Shown here: positions 1-6,236 of the stretch, one piece after another
Layout: the number at the start of each line of letters is the position of its first letter
How positions within the stretch are numbered: position 1 is the stretch's first letter
Assembly (NCBI GenBank): GCA_015486445.1
Contig: WFRT01000082.1
Span: 1 to 12,586, forward strand
DNA: 12,586 bases
Direction of reading: 5' to 3'
Source of the DNA: Pseudomonadota bacterium
GTDB taxonomy: Bacteria > Desulfobacterota > Anaeroferrophillalia > Anaeroferrophillales > Tharpellaceae
The notes under the pieces: generated by a model
The model's database searches: none
Told to the model about the DNA's origin: nothing
What the model saw: only the letters and a program-made list of their open reading frames with translations
Program-made: the position numbers and the translations under genes

Positions 1-70
1 ACAGAAATCTTAACGCTTAGCGAAGAAAAGCCGCGGCCGCGCCGGGCCCCGTATTCGGCTGAATAGTTAC
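1..70 (-). repeat. Truncated copy C of the IS66-like MITE repeat
   Basis: Read on the minus strand, these bases match the first part of the full copies at 3305 and 11725. They start with the GTAACTATTCAGCC terminus at position 70, pass through a GC-rich stretch, then share the AAGCGTTAAGATTTCTGT segment. Relative to the full copies there are a few substitutions and an extra block of about 6 bp (CCGCGG-like) in the GC-rich part. The rest of the element lies outside the window. It is inverted relative to the two complete copies. It lies 45 bp beyond the stop codon of the metal permease gene. Confidence 0.85.
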
Positions 71-92
71 CCGGTTTATTTGCTAACGCTTA

Positions 93-112
93 CAGGCTCG
101 CGGGAAAGCCTG
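93..112 (-). terminator. Possible weak terminator hairpin after the metal permease gene
   Basis: The arms CAGGCT (93-98) and AGCCTG (107-112) form a 6-bp stem with an 8-nt loop, just past the permease stop codon at 116-118 on the minus strand. No clear run of T follows, so this is a weak candidate rather than a classical rho-independent terminator. Confidence 0.3.
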
Positions 113-115
113 GAA

Positions 116-1255
116 TCAGTGCTGGTGGCCGCAGCCACAGCTTCCCTCTTCCACGCCGTCACCTTCACCACCACCGGGCCCGCGCCCTGCGAACCAGCCC
201 TTGACGATCCGGTAGAGAGGGGGCAGGGAAAGGACCGCAAGAACCAGGGCCGCAACCGTCATCAGGGCTCCCGGCAGGGTTTCGCCGGCCTGGCCGATGG
301 CGGCCCCGGGAACCTGGCCGAGGCCGGCATAGACCCGGTCCAGGAGCAGGCCGCAGGCCACGCTGACCACGGCGATCGAAATAAGGTAAAGCAGGCTGGC
401 CCGCTTTCCCAAAAGGCCGACCAGGACCGAGAGCGAGGTGATGTTGGTGGCCGGGCCGACCAGCAGAAAAACCAGCGCGGTTCCCGGGCTCACCCCTTTC
501 AGAATCAGGGCCGCGGCGATCGGGGTCGAGGCGGTAGCACAGATGTAGAGCGGAATCCCGAACAGCAGGACCAGCAGCATCGAGGAAAAACCCCCGCCCA
601 GGTAGCGGGAGATCATCGCATCAGGCACCAGCACGGTAATCACTCCGGCCAGCAGGATGCCGATGTAAAACCAACCCGCCAGATCTCCCCAGAGCTCCCC
701 CAGGGCAAAGCCGATCCCGGCTTGCAGCTTCTCAAACAGGGTATGGTGATGCCGGTGAACTTCAGGGTCGCAACCAACTCCGCTGCAGCAGTTGTCGACG
801 GTGCAGCTTAAATCGGGCTCGGGGGGCAAGGCCGAGGTCGGGGGATGCAGCAGGTTTTCGGCCAGGCCCGCGACCAAGGCCGAGCAAAACGCGGCCAGCG
901 GCCGGGCCACGGTCATTACAGGGTCGAGCAGCGCCCAGGTAATGGCGATTGAATCAACCCCCGATTCGGGGGTCGAGATCAGAAAAGCGGTCACCGCCCC
1001 GTTGCTGGCCCCCTGTTTTTTCAGGGTGGCCGCCGCCGGCAGGACACCGCAGGAACAAAGCGGCAGCGGGATGCCGAGCAGGGCCGCCTTGAAAACCGAG
1101 CTGAACCGACCGGAGCCCAGATGGGCCGCAACCGCGGCCGGGGAAAGAAAAACCTTGAGCAGCCCCCCGATCAGGAGACCGAACAAGATGTAGGGTGCGG
1201 CCTGCCGGTAGACCTGCCAGGAGGCCTGAAGAACCTCGGTAAAGAATGTTGGCAT
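116..1255 (-). CDS. SO_0444-type Cu/Zn efflux permease (DUF318 family)
   Basis: This is a 379-residue multi-pass inner-membrane permease, likely exporting a soft or transition metal; the substrate is inferred from the family. The first half carries the hallmark PLPLCSCGVLPAA (about residues 64-76) and TPESGVDS (95-102). The second half has a related half-motif, GIPLYICATASTPIAAA (233-249), and GPATNITSL (267-275), so the protein reads as two homologous halves. Between them lies a loop rich in Cys and His (C151, C156, C157, C162, H167, H169-171), and the C-terminus ends in a CGCGHQH tail; both look like metal-binding segments. The ATG at 1255 was chosen because GGGAG lies just upstream and the hydrophobic family start begins there. 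An in-frame ATG at 1339 would add 28 unconvincing residues. It lies downstream of two Gate-domain genes on the same strand, separated by 131 bp. Confidence 0.88.
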   Translation of the reverse strand: MPTFFTEVLQASWQVYRQAAPYILFGLLIGGLLKVFLSPAAVAAHLGSGRFSSVFKAALLGIPLPLCSCGVLPAAATLKKQGASNGAVTAFLISTPESGVDSIAITWALLDPVMTVARPLAAFCSALVAGLAENLLHPPTSALPPEPDLSCTVDNCCSGVGCDPEVHRHHHTLFEKLQAGIGFALGELWGDLAGWFYIGILLAGVITVLVPDAMISRYLGGGFSSMLLVLLFGIPLYICATASTPIAAALILKGVSPGTALVFLLVGPATNITSLSVLVGLLGKRASLLYLISIAVVSVACGLLLDRVYAGLGQVPGAAIGQAGETLPGALMTVAALVLAVLSLPPLYRIVKGWFAGRGPGGGEGDGVEEGSCGCGHQH

Positions 1256-1386
1256 TGTCGTCTCCCGTGTCCACCGAATCAACCATCTTGCAAGCCAGAA
1301 CTTCAGTCCACCGTACTCCGAAGTAATCCGGGCTGTCAAGCGGGATGACTCTTTCCCGCCGGTCGGCTCTTTCTCTATCCCGAGGC
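1256..1386 (-). promoter_or_regulatory. Intergenic spacer with possible promoter for the metal permease
   Basis: On the minus strand a perfect TTGACA box (1339-1334) is followed 18 nt later by TACGGT (1315-1310), a poor -10 match. I looked for a MerR-type long-spacer dyad and did not find a convincing one. A 6-bp inverted repeat, CGGGAT (1341-1346) and ATCCCG (1377-1382), lies just upstream and encloses two copies of CTCTTTC. The 131-bp gap, larger than elsewhere in this gene set, makes a separate permease promoter plausible but unproven. Confidence 0.3.
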
Positions 1387-1857
1387 CTATGGGGAGGAGT
1401 CGGCCGTCTTTTCCGCCGGCAGGATCCGGGCCAGGAGGGCGGTGACCACGACCGCGGCCGCCATCCGGACAACCTGAAGAACCGTGCCCTGGGCGCCGAC
1501 CGCGACAAACAGCAGGACATCTTCGAACAGGGAGTGGTTCAACGACAAAAAGGTTATGGTCAGAACCATCTCACGGTGGGTCAACTTGCCGTCGCGGCTG
1601 TACTTGATAATCATTCCCGCCCCGTAGGCCAGGCCGAGACTCATGCCGACCACCAGGGGCAGGGCCGCGGCCCCGGAGAGGCCGATCAGCGAGACCGGCT
1701 TTTCGAGCCAGCGGGAAACCCTCTCGAGAACTTTGAGTTCCTCGAGAAACTGCATCGCCACCATCAGGGGAACGACAATCAGCCCGATCTGCAGAACCTG
1801 CCGGCCGGCCCCGGTAAACCCGTCGCCCATAATCTTGAGAAACAAAGCCCAATCCAT
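1387..1857 (-). CDS. Gate-domain (nucleoside recognition) membrane protein, second of a pair
   Basis: This 156-residue, strongly hydrophobic protein resembles the nucleoside-recognition/Gate domain (PF07670) also found in SpmA/SpmB and FeoB. About four membrane segments are visible (roughly residues 20-38, 58-82, 97-121 and 124-145). The motif LNHSLFEDVLLF (106-117) parallels LSHSLPLEAAV in the gene upstream, suggesting that the two proteins are diverged paralogues forming a two-subunit membrane unit. The start ATG lies 7 bp after the TGA of the preceding gene, with a GAGG ribosome site across the junction, so translation is probably coupled. The transported ligand is unknown; the neighbouring metal permease suggests metal handling, but that is inference. 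Confidence 0.8.
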   Translation of the reverse strand: MDWALFLKIMGDGFTGAGRQVLQIGLIVVPLMVAMQFLEELKVLERVSRWLEKPVSLIGLSGAAALPLVVGMSLGLAYGAGMIIKYSRDGKLTHREMVLTITFLSLNHSLFEDVLLFVAVGAQGTVLQVVRMAAAVVVTALLARILPAEKTADSSP

Positions 1858-1864
1858 GCCAGCC

Positions 1865-2290
1865 TCACCCGATCCAAAAAAAATTGAGCCCGGCGGCCAG
1901 CAGGACTCCGAAACCGATCCGCATCAAGATGAAAGGCCAGGCCTTGACTCCGGCCATGCGGCTGACCGCGGCTTCGAGCGGCAGGCTGTGGGAGAGCAGC
2001 AGCAAAAGGGCAAAAACCGTCATCTGGCGGCTATCAAGCCGGAGTGGGGTAACCGCTCCGATCGCTGCGTAAAGATTGATGAAATTGCCCAGGACCACGC
2101 CCATCACGGCCTCGCCGGGAAGCCCCATGACCTCCATCAGGGGACGAAACAGGCGGCCGATCCAGTGCAGCACCGGGGTCTGGTTAAGCACGGTAACAAG
2201 CAAATAGATCGGCACGATGACCAGGGCCAGGGTACCGGTGGTCTTGAATCCGCTGGCCAGACCCCGTCGAAAAATCTGGATAAACCGCAC
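1865..2290 (-). CDS. Gate-domain (nucleoside recognition) membrane protein, first of a pair (GTG start)
   Basis: This 141-residue membrane protein has about four hydrophobic segments (roughly residues 19-37, 61-83, 90-106 and 120-140) and the motif LSHSLPLEAAV (99-109). It is paired with the next gene, which has the related LNHSLFED motif. I chose the GTG at 2290 because GGGAGG sits 5 nt before it and the hydrophobic domain begins there. An ATG at 2356 would add 22 residues with no sign of domain structure and would move the start closer to the divergent mutM. Family knowledge supports a half-size Gate-domain protein that works with a partner; the substrate is not known. Transcription probably starts in the gap shared with mutM. 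Confidence 0.78.
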   Translation of the reverse strand: MRFIQIFRRGLASGFKTTGTLALVIVPIYLLVTVLNQTPVLHWIGRLFRPLMEVMGLPGEAVMGVVLGNFINLYAAIGAVTPLRLDSRQMTVFALLLLLSHSLPLEAAVSRMAGVKAWPFILMRIGFGVLLAAGLNFFWIG

Positions 2291-2366
2291 CTCGCCCTCC
2301 CGGTAAAAAAGCCTGCTTCCGTTATCACCGCCCACGGACAAAGCCGCAGACCTCATGAAGATGGTC

Positions 2367-2395
2367 TTGTATCATTTCCTATTTAGTGTTATCAA
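2367..2395 (-). promoter_or_regulatory. Tentative minus-strand promoter in the permease/mutM divergent gap
   Basis: In the only AT-rich stretch between the divergent genes, the minus strand reads TTGATA (2395-2390), and about 16 nt later GATACA (2373-2368). The -35 is good and the -10 is poor. No better pair was found for mutM on the plus strand. Listed because both transcription units must start in or near this 153-bp gap. Confidence 0.25.
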
Positions 2396-2443
2396 CTTGT
2401 TTCCCGCAAGCAAACTTTTCAACCCATGAAAACAGGGTAAAAC

Positions 2444-3268
2444 GTGCCGGAACTGCCGGAAGTCGAAACCGTGGCGGCGGCCCTGCGCCGGGCCCGGGTG
2501 GCCGGGAAAAAGATCCGCCGGGTCGTGGTTCGCTGCGAAAAACTCAGGCAGCCGCTGGTCGCGGCCGAGATGGAAAAGCTGGCCGGCCGCAAGGTCGATG
2601 CCATTCGGCGCCGGGCCAAATACCTGCTGCTGGAACTGGACAGCGGCCAGGTGCTGCTGCTGCACCTGGGGATGACCGGCACCCTGCGCCTCGATGAGCA
2701 GGACACGGCGCCGGGCCGGCATGACCACCTTGACCTGGAGTTGGACGACGGCCGGATCCTGCGGTTTCGCGACCCGCGCCGGTTCGGCCTGGCCGTGCTG
2801 CGCCGGCCGGATGAAAACGGCCGCATCGCGGAACTTGCCGCGCTGGCCCCGGAACCGTTGAGCGACGCCTTTAGCGGGGATTACCTCCACCGGATCAGCC
2901 GCGGCCGCAAAAGCCCCGTCAAGAATTTCATCATGGACCAGCGCCGGGTGGTCGGGGTCGGCAACATCTACGCCTCGGAAAGCCTTTTTCGGGCCGGCAT
3001 CCGGCCGACCCTGCCGGCCGGTAAGCTGAGCCGGCCGCGCTGCCAAAGGCTGGTTGAAGCGATCAGGGATATTTTAAGCGCGGCCATCGCCGCCGGGGGC
3101 ACCACGATCTCCGACTTCCACGGGGTCGACGGCAGCGAGGGCGCCTTCGTCCGCGCTCTCAAGGTCTACGGCAGGGAGGGTAAGCCCTGTCCTGAGTGCG
3201 GCCGGCCCATCCGCAAGACCGTCCTCGGCGGCCGCTCGACCTTCTACTGCCCCGGCTGCCAGCGATAA
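2444..3268 (+). CDS. mutM: Formamidopyrimidine-DNA glycosylase (Fpg/MutM)
   Basis: This base-excision repair enzyme removes oxidised purines such as 8-oxoguanine and nicks the abasic site by beta/delta-elimination. The 274-residue length is typical. The mature N-terminus P2-E3 in PELPEVE provides the catalytic proline and glutamate. K59 (in RRAKYLLLEL) and M77 (in LGMTGTLR) match conserved DNA-contacting positions. The helix-two-turn-helix carries N174 in VGVGNIYASE. The C-terminal zinc finger has C249, C252, C269 and C272, with the conserved R264 in GGRSTFYC. Translation starts at a GTG; the family N-terminus fixes this start, and AGGG lies just upstream. It is transcribed divergently from the permease genes. 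A repeat element lies 36 bp after the stop. Confidence 0.96.
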   Translation: MPELPEVETVAAALRRARVAGKKIRRVVVRCEKLRQPLVAAEMEKLAGRKVDAIRRRAKYLLLELDSGQVLLLHLGMTGTLRLDEQDTAPGRHDHLDLELDDGRILRFRDPRRFGLAVLRRPDENGRIAELAALAPEPLSDAFSGDYLHRISRGRKSPVKNFIMDQRRVVGVGNIYASESLFRAGIRPTLPAGKLSRPRCQRLVEAIRDILSAAIAAGGTTISDFHGVDGSEGAFVRALKVYGREGKPCPECGRPIRKTVLGGRSTFYCPGCQR

Positions 3269-3296
3269 ACGGCGGCCGGACGACTGGATTTTGCAT

Positions 3297-3304
3297 AAAC
3301 CGGA
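3297..3304. repeat. Left target-site duplication of repeat copy A
   Basis: AAACCGGA lies immediately outside the left end of the 262-bp element and is repeated exactly at 3567-3574 outside its right end. A perfect 8-bp direct repeat at both outer edges is the mark of a transposition event. Confidence 0.85.
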
Positions 3305-3566
3305 GTAACTATTCAGCCAAATCCGGGGTCGGGCGCGGCTTTTCTTCGCTAAGCGTTAAGATTTCTGTTTTTCCTCGCGCTCGCTTCGCCCGCACCCCAA
3401 GGGCACTTCCGTTGGGCGCATGCAAAACTCGCTACGCTCAGACAGTTGCAATGCTTATGGGCTCCCGCCCGCTGGGAAAAACGACGAAATCTTTCCGAAA
3501 CCGCTCAGAAAAACCACCCCCGCCCCCTCCTGAAAGAGGGGAGATAGAATTTAGCTGAATAGTTAC
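3305..3566 (+). mobile_element. Copy A: complete 262-bp IS66-like MITE
   Basis: This is a non-coding element bounded by inverted repeats: GTAACTATTCAGCCAAAT on the left and ATTTAGCTGAATAGTTAC on the right, differing at one position. It is flanked by an 8-bp target duplication (AAACCGGA). Ends beginning GTAA and 8-bp duplications are the known signature of IS66-family elements, so it is probably a non-autonomous derivative moved by an IS66 transposase encoded elsewhere. The interior contains an imperfect hairpin (GCATGCAAAACT at 3418-3429 with AGTTGCAATGC at 3444-3454) and a perfect 6-bp hairpin CCCCTC/GAGGGG (3524-3541). Short open frames inside it show no protein-family resemblance. It lies directly upstream of the ribosome site of the isochorismatase-fold gene. 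Confidence 0.88.
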
Positions 3567-3574
3567 AAACCGGA
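3567..3574. repeat. Right target-site duplication of repeat copy A
   Basis: This exact repeat of AAACCGGA at 3297-3304 abuts the right terminal inverted repeat of the element. It ends 6 bp before the ribosome-binding site at 3581. Confidence 0.85.
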
Positions 3575-3580
3575 AAACCC

Positions 3581-3587
3581 AAGGAGG
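3581..3587 (+). promoter_or_regulatory. Strong ribosome-binding site for the isochorismatase-fold gene
   Basis: AAGGAGG is a full anti-Shine-Dalgarno match, 6 nt before the ATG at 3594. It is only 14 bp from the end of the inserted repeat element. The ribosome site has been kept, but any original promoter must now lie on the far side of the element or within it. Confidence 0.8.
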
Positions 3588-3593
3588 ACCAGC

Positions 3594-4154
3594 ATGAGTC
3601 GATCATTTTGTCCCGTCAAGTCCGAAAGCGTCCTGGTCATCGTCGACTACCAGGATGCCATTCTCAAAACCTTCGCCCCCACCGTCCGCGAGCAGCTCCA
3701 CCGCCAGACCGCGCTGGCCATCCGCATGGCCCAGCAGCTCAAGCTGCCGATCATCGTCTTCGAACAGTACCCCAAGGGGCTGGGAACCACCAACGAGGAG
3801 ATCAAGGAGGTCCTCGGGGCCGACTACCGGCCCCGGGCCAAGCGGGTCTTCTCCGGAGCCGGGCTGATCTTTGACCGGCTGGAGGAGTTGCAGCGGCGCC
3901 AGATCCTGATTCTCGGCATCGAAACCCATATCTGCGTCATGCAGACGGCGGTCGACCTGCTCGACGCCGGCTATGCCGTCTTTCCCCTGGCTGACGCCAT
4001 CGGTTCGCGCTACACCCACGACTGGCGTTCGGGGCTCGAGGTCATGACCCGGGCCGGAGCCCAGCCGCTCACCCTGCAGACGGTGCTCTACAACTATCTC
4101 AACGCCGCCGAGGGCCCCGATTTCAAGGCTATGCTGCCGTTTCTGAAAGGCTAG
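3594..4154 (+). CDS. Isochorismatase-family cysteine hydrolase
   Basis: This 186-residue soluble alpha/beta hydrolase belongs to the isochorismatase/nicotinamidase fold. The expected catalytic triad is visible: D18 in VLVIVDYQDA, K83 in RAKRVFSGAG, and C114 in ILGIETHICVMQTAVDLL, the strongest family signature. Members cleave amide or enol-ether bonds in small molecules (isochorismate, nicotinamide, ureidoacrylate, N-carbamoyl compounds), and the substrate cannot be assigned here. No siderophore or menaquinone genes are nearby, so a true isochorismatase role is unlikely. It is the first gene of a six-gene same-strand run, and its stop is 2 bp before the next start, implying translational coupling with the methyltransferase. 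Confidence 0.9.
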   Translation: MSRSFCPVKSESVLVIVDYQDAILKTFAPTVREQLHRQTALAIRMAQQLKLPIIVFEQYPKGLGTTNEEIKEVLGADYRPRAKRVFSGAGLIFDRLEELQRRQILILGIETHICVMQTAVDLLDAGYAVFPLADAIGSRYTHDWRSGLEVMTRAGAQPLTLQTVLYNYLNAAEGPDFKAMLPFLKG

Positions 4155-4156
4155 CC

Positions 4157-4966
4157 ATGGATGACGCCCGGGCCCGCAAGATCAAGCAGGTGGTGGCCAA
4201 CAACTTCGATCAAAGTTTCGCCGCCTACGAAGAATTCGAGGAAAAACACGGCTTTTTTGCCGACCTGACCCGGGCCCTGGCCGAATTTGCCGGTCTTGAG
4301 AAGGGGATGAAGGTTCTCGACCTGGGCTGCGGCACCGGCATTTCGAGCGCGGTCCTGGCCGGTGAATTCGGCTGCCGGGTGACCGGCATCGATCTTTCCG
4401 CCGGGATGGTCGAGGAAGGCCGGAAAAGGATACGCGACCCCCGGGTCGAACTGCTCGTCGGCGACGCCTGCCGGCCGGCCGCGGCAACCGGCAACCGGAA
4501 CTTCGACGCCGCTCTCTACAACGCCTCGATTTTCATCATCCCGGAAGCCAGACAAAGCCTGCAGGCGGCCGTCGCCTGCCTGGAAGCGGGCGGCATCATC
4601 GGTTTTTCCTTCTATCCCGAACTGGTCGGGGCCGACGGACAGGAGCTGTTTGCCGAAGCCTTTACCCGCTGCGACCGGCCCCGGCCGAAAAAACAGACCA
4701 TCACCGGCTATAACGAGGCCCTGGCGGGACTGGAAAGCTGCTGCGGCGCAGTCCGGGAAGGGGAGTACAGCAAACCTTTGAGCACCGCCTTCCTGGTCGA
4801 TTTTTTCTCGATCCCGGCCCAGTCGGCCTCGCTGTTTCCCCGGCTCGACTACCGGGAACGAAAAACCGAGGTCAAAAAACTTTTCGCCGCCCTGGAGCCC
4901 GAGTCCGAAAGCGCCAGAATCGTCTGGCGCCTGGCCGCCGGCCGCCGGCCGCCGGCAGCCCGTTGA
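4157..4966 (+). CDS. Class I SAM-dependent methyltransferase
   Basis: This is a 269-residue Rossmann-fold methyltransferase. SAM-binding motif I is VLDLGCGTG (residues 53-61), and the acidic residue after strand 2 is in GIDLSAGM (77-84). A further acidic motif, VGDACRP, lies at 101-107. The N-terminal section (DDARARKIKQVVANNFDQSF) resembles the lead-in helix of small-molecule methyltransferases of the UbiE/BioC type. The acceptor is unknown. The C-terminal part is longer than in the minimal fold and probably forms the substrate cap. It begins 2 bp after the isochorismatase-fold stop, with AAGG before the ATG. The run of GCCGGCC-type triplets at its 3' end reflects the local base composition. 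Confidence 0.88.
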   Translation: MDDARARKIKQVVANNFDQSFAAYEEFEEKHGFFADLTRALAEFAGLEKGMKVLDLGCGTGISSAVLAGEFGCRVTGIDLSAGMVEEGRKRIRDPRVELLVGDACRPAAATGNRNFDAALYNASIFIIPEARQSLQAAVACLEAGGIIGFSFYPELVGADGQELFAEAFTRCDRPRPKKQTITGYNEALAGLESCCGAVREGEYSKPLSTAFLVDFFSIPAQSASLFPRLDYRERKTEVKKLFAALEPESESARIVWRLAAGRRPPAAR

Positions 4967-4999
4967 CAAACGCCCCGAAACATAAGGAATGGCAAGAAC

Positions 5000-5293
5000 A
5001 TGAGCAGCAACGAAAAAGCGAAAGATCTGGCCGTCGTCCTGGTCGTCGGCAAGGACCGCAGCGGCATCGTCGCCCAGATCTCCGACTTTCTCTGGAAAGA
5101 GGAGATCAACATCGAGGACATCAGCCAGAAGATCATGCAGGGCATTTTCGTCATGGCGATGCTGGTCGACCTGGCCCAGGCCCGGAGCGACCTCGGCGTC
5201 CTGAGCACCAAGCTCGAAAAACTCGGTGACAAGATCGGCCTGACCATCCAGATCCAGCACCACCGGATCTTTGAAGCCATGCACAGGGTCTAG
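5000..5293 (+). CDS. ACT-domain protein (UPF0237 family)
   Basis: This 97-residue protein consists of a single ACT domain, opening with LAVVLVVGKDRSGIVAQISDFLWKEEINIEDISQKIMQGIFVMAMLVD split over residues 9-56, the classical beta-alpha-beta start with the G-x-D-x-x-G-I-V ligand loop. ACT domains usually bind amino acids or similar small ligands and act as allosteric modules. Stand-alone UPF0237 proteins are typically encoded beside UPF0210 proteins, as in Streptococcus pneumoniae, and that partner lies one gene downstream at 6237. An AGGA precedes the ATG by a rather long 11 nt. The stop is 2 bp before the metallo-hydrolase start. It probably acts as a ligand sensor or regulator for the UPF0210 protein; that is inference. 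Confidence 0.88.
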   Translation: MSSNEKAKDLAVVLVVGKDRSGIVAQISDFLWKEEINIEDISQKIMQGIFVMAMLVDLAQARSDLGVLSTKLEKLGDKIGLTIQIQHHRIFEAMHRV

Positions 5294-5295
5294 AA

Positions 5296-6201
5296 ATGGA
5301 AACCAGCAAACCAGCCAGCAAGCCGCCCGGTCTGAAAATCGGCGAGGTCGAAATCTTCTGGCTCGACGGCGGCCGCATCCGGCTTGACGGCGGGCCGATG
5401 TTCGGGCCCGTGCCGAAGGCTCTCTGGAGTCAGAAGGTCGAGGTCGACGACCACAACTGCATCGGCATCGACAACTCGGCCATGCTCATTAAAACACCCG
5501 GCGCCAACCTTGTCATCGATTCCGGCATCGGCAACAAGATGACCCCGAAACAGCAGGAAAACTTCAAGCTCGAAAGCCCCTGGCGGCTGCCCGAAAGCCT
5601 GGCAGCCCTGGGCCTGAGCCGTAACGAGATCGACATCGTGATCCCGACCCACGCCGACTTCGACCACGCCGGCGGCCTCGTCTTTCGCAACGCTAACGGC
5701 AGGCTCGAGCTGACCTTCCCCCGGGCCCGCCATATCTTCCAGGAAAAGGAGTGGGCCGTGGTCAAAAAGCCGGACCGGCGCTCGGCCACCTCCTACTGGC
5801 CGGAGAACTTTATCGGCTTGAAGGAAGGGGAAAATCTTACCCTGGTTGACGGCGAAGCCGAAATCACCCCGGAGGTCAGAGTTTTTCTGACCGGTGGCCA
5901 CACCATCGGCCACCAGGCGGTTGAAATCAGCTCCGGCGGCGCCAGCGCGGTCCATTTAGGCGACCTGCTGCCCTCGCACAACCATCTCCATCCCCTCTGG
6001 GTGATCGCCTACGACGACTATCCGATGGAGGTCATCGCCTTCAAGGAGAGCTTCCTGCCGGGCTGCGCGGAGCGGGAAAGCTGGCTCCTGTTCTACCACG
6101 ACACCGAGATCCTGGCCGGCCGGGCGGCACCCGGCCGGCGGCCCGGCGAAGTGATTTTCAGCCAGACCCTGGAGCGGCCGACCCCGTATTTAACTGAATA
6201 G
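5296..6201 (+). CDS. Metallo-beta-lactamase-fold hydrolase with HxDxDH metal motif
   Basis: This is a 301-residue MBL-fold protein in the lactonase-like part of the family. The metal motif reads THADFDHAGG: H119, D121, D123 and H124, so the usual second histidine of HxHxDH is an aspartate. Other expected ligands are present: H202 (with H206) in GGHTIGHQAVEI, D223 in HLGDLLPSHNHLH, and H268 in LLFYHDTEI. The extra His-rich stretch at 228-232 is also notable. Substitution at position 121 may change metal identity or occupancy. The start is 2 bp after the ACT gene stop. The last eight residues (RPTPYLTE) and the stop are encoded by a fragment of the repeat element at 6173-6205, so the native C-terminus may have been altered. 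Confidence 0.88.
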   Translation: METSKPASKPPGLKIGEVEIFWLDGGRIRLDGGPMFGPVPKALWSQKVEVDDHNCIGIDNSAMLIKTPGANLVIDSGIGNKMTPKQQENFKLESPWRLPESLAALGLSRNEIDIVIPTHADFDHAGGLVFRNANGRLELTFPRARHIFQEKEWAVVKKPDRRSATSYWPENFIGLKEGENLTLVDGEAEITPEVRVFLTGGHTIGHQAVEISSGGASAVHLGDLLPSHNHLHPLWVIAYDDYPMEVIAFKESFLPGCAERESWLLFYHDTEILAGRAAPGRRPGEVIFSQTLERPTPYLTE

Positions 6202-6205
6202 TTAC
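6173..6205 (-). repeat. Fragment D: solo terminus of the IS66-like repeat, forming a gene 3' end
   Basis: These roughly 33 bp end in CTGAATAGTTAC and match the reverse complement of the left end of copy A with only a few differences, including the GACCCCG block followed by the terminal repeat. Nothing else of the element is present. The fragment is in frame with the metallo-hydrolase and supplies its final codons and TAG. It has the same orientation as copy C at 1-70. Confidence 0.7.
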
Positions 6206-6236
6206 CATTTTTTTACGCATTAATCAGGATTGAGCC

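Noticed and set aside
1256..1339. Longer N-terminus of the metal permease from the ATG at 1339
   Set aside because: The extra 28 residues do not look like the family, and the ATG at 1255 has a better ribosome site. The upstream ATG also overlaps a TTGACA box.
4151..5284. Long minus-strand open frame (377 codons) opposite the methyltransferase and ACT genes
   Set aside because: It is antisense to two well-supported genes, has low-complexity Gly/Ala/Asp/Gln-rich content and no family resemblance. Such frames are expected in high-GC DNA. The same applies to the antisense frames at 6213-7166, 9155-10039, 2372-3046 and 5290-5955.
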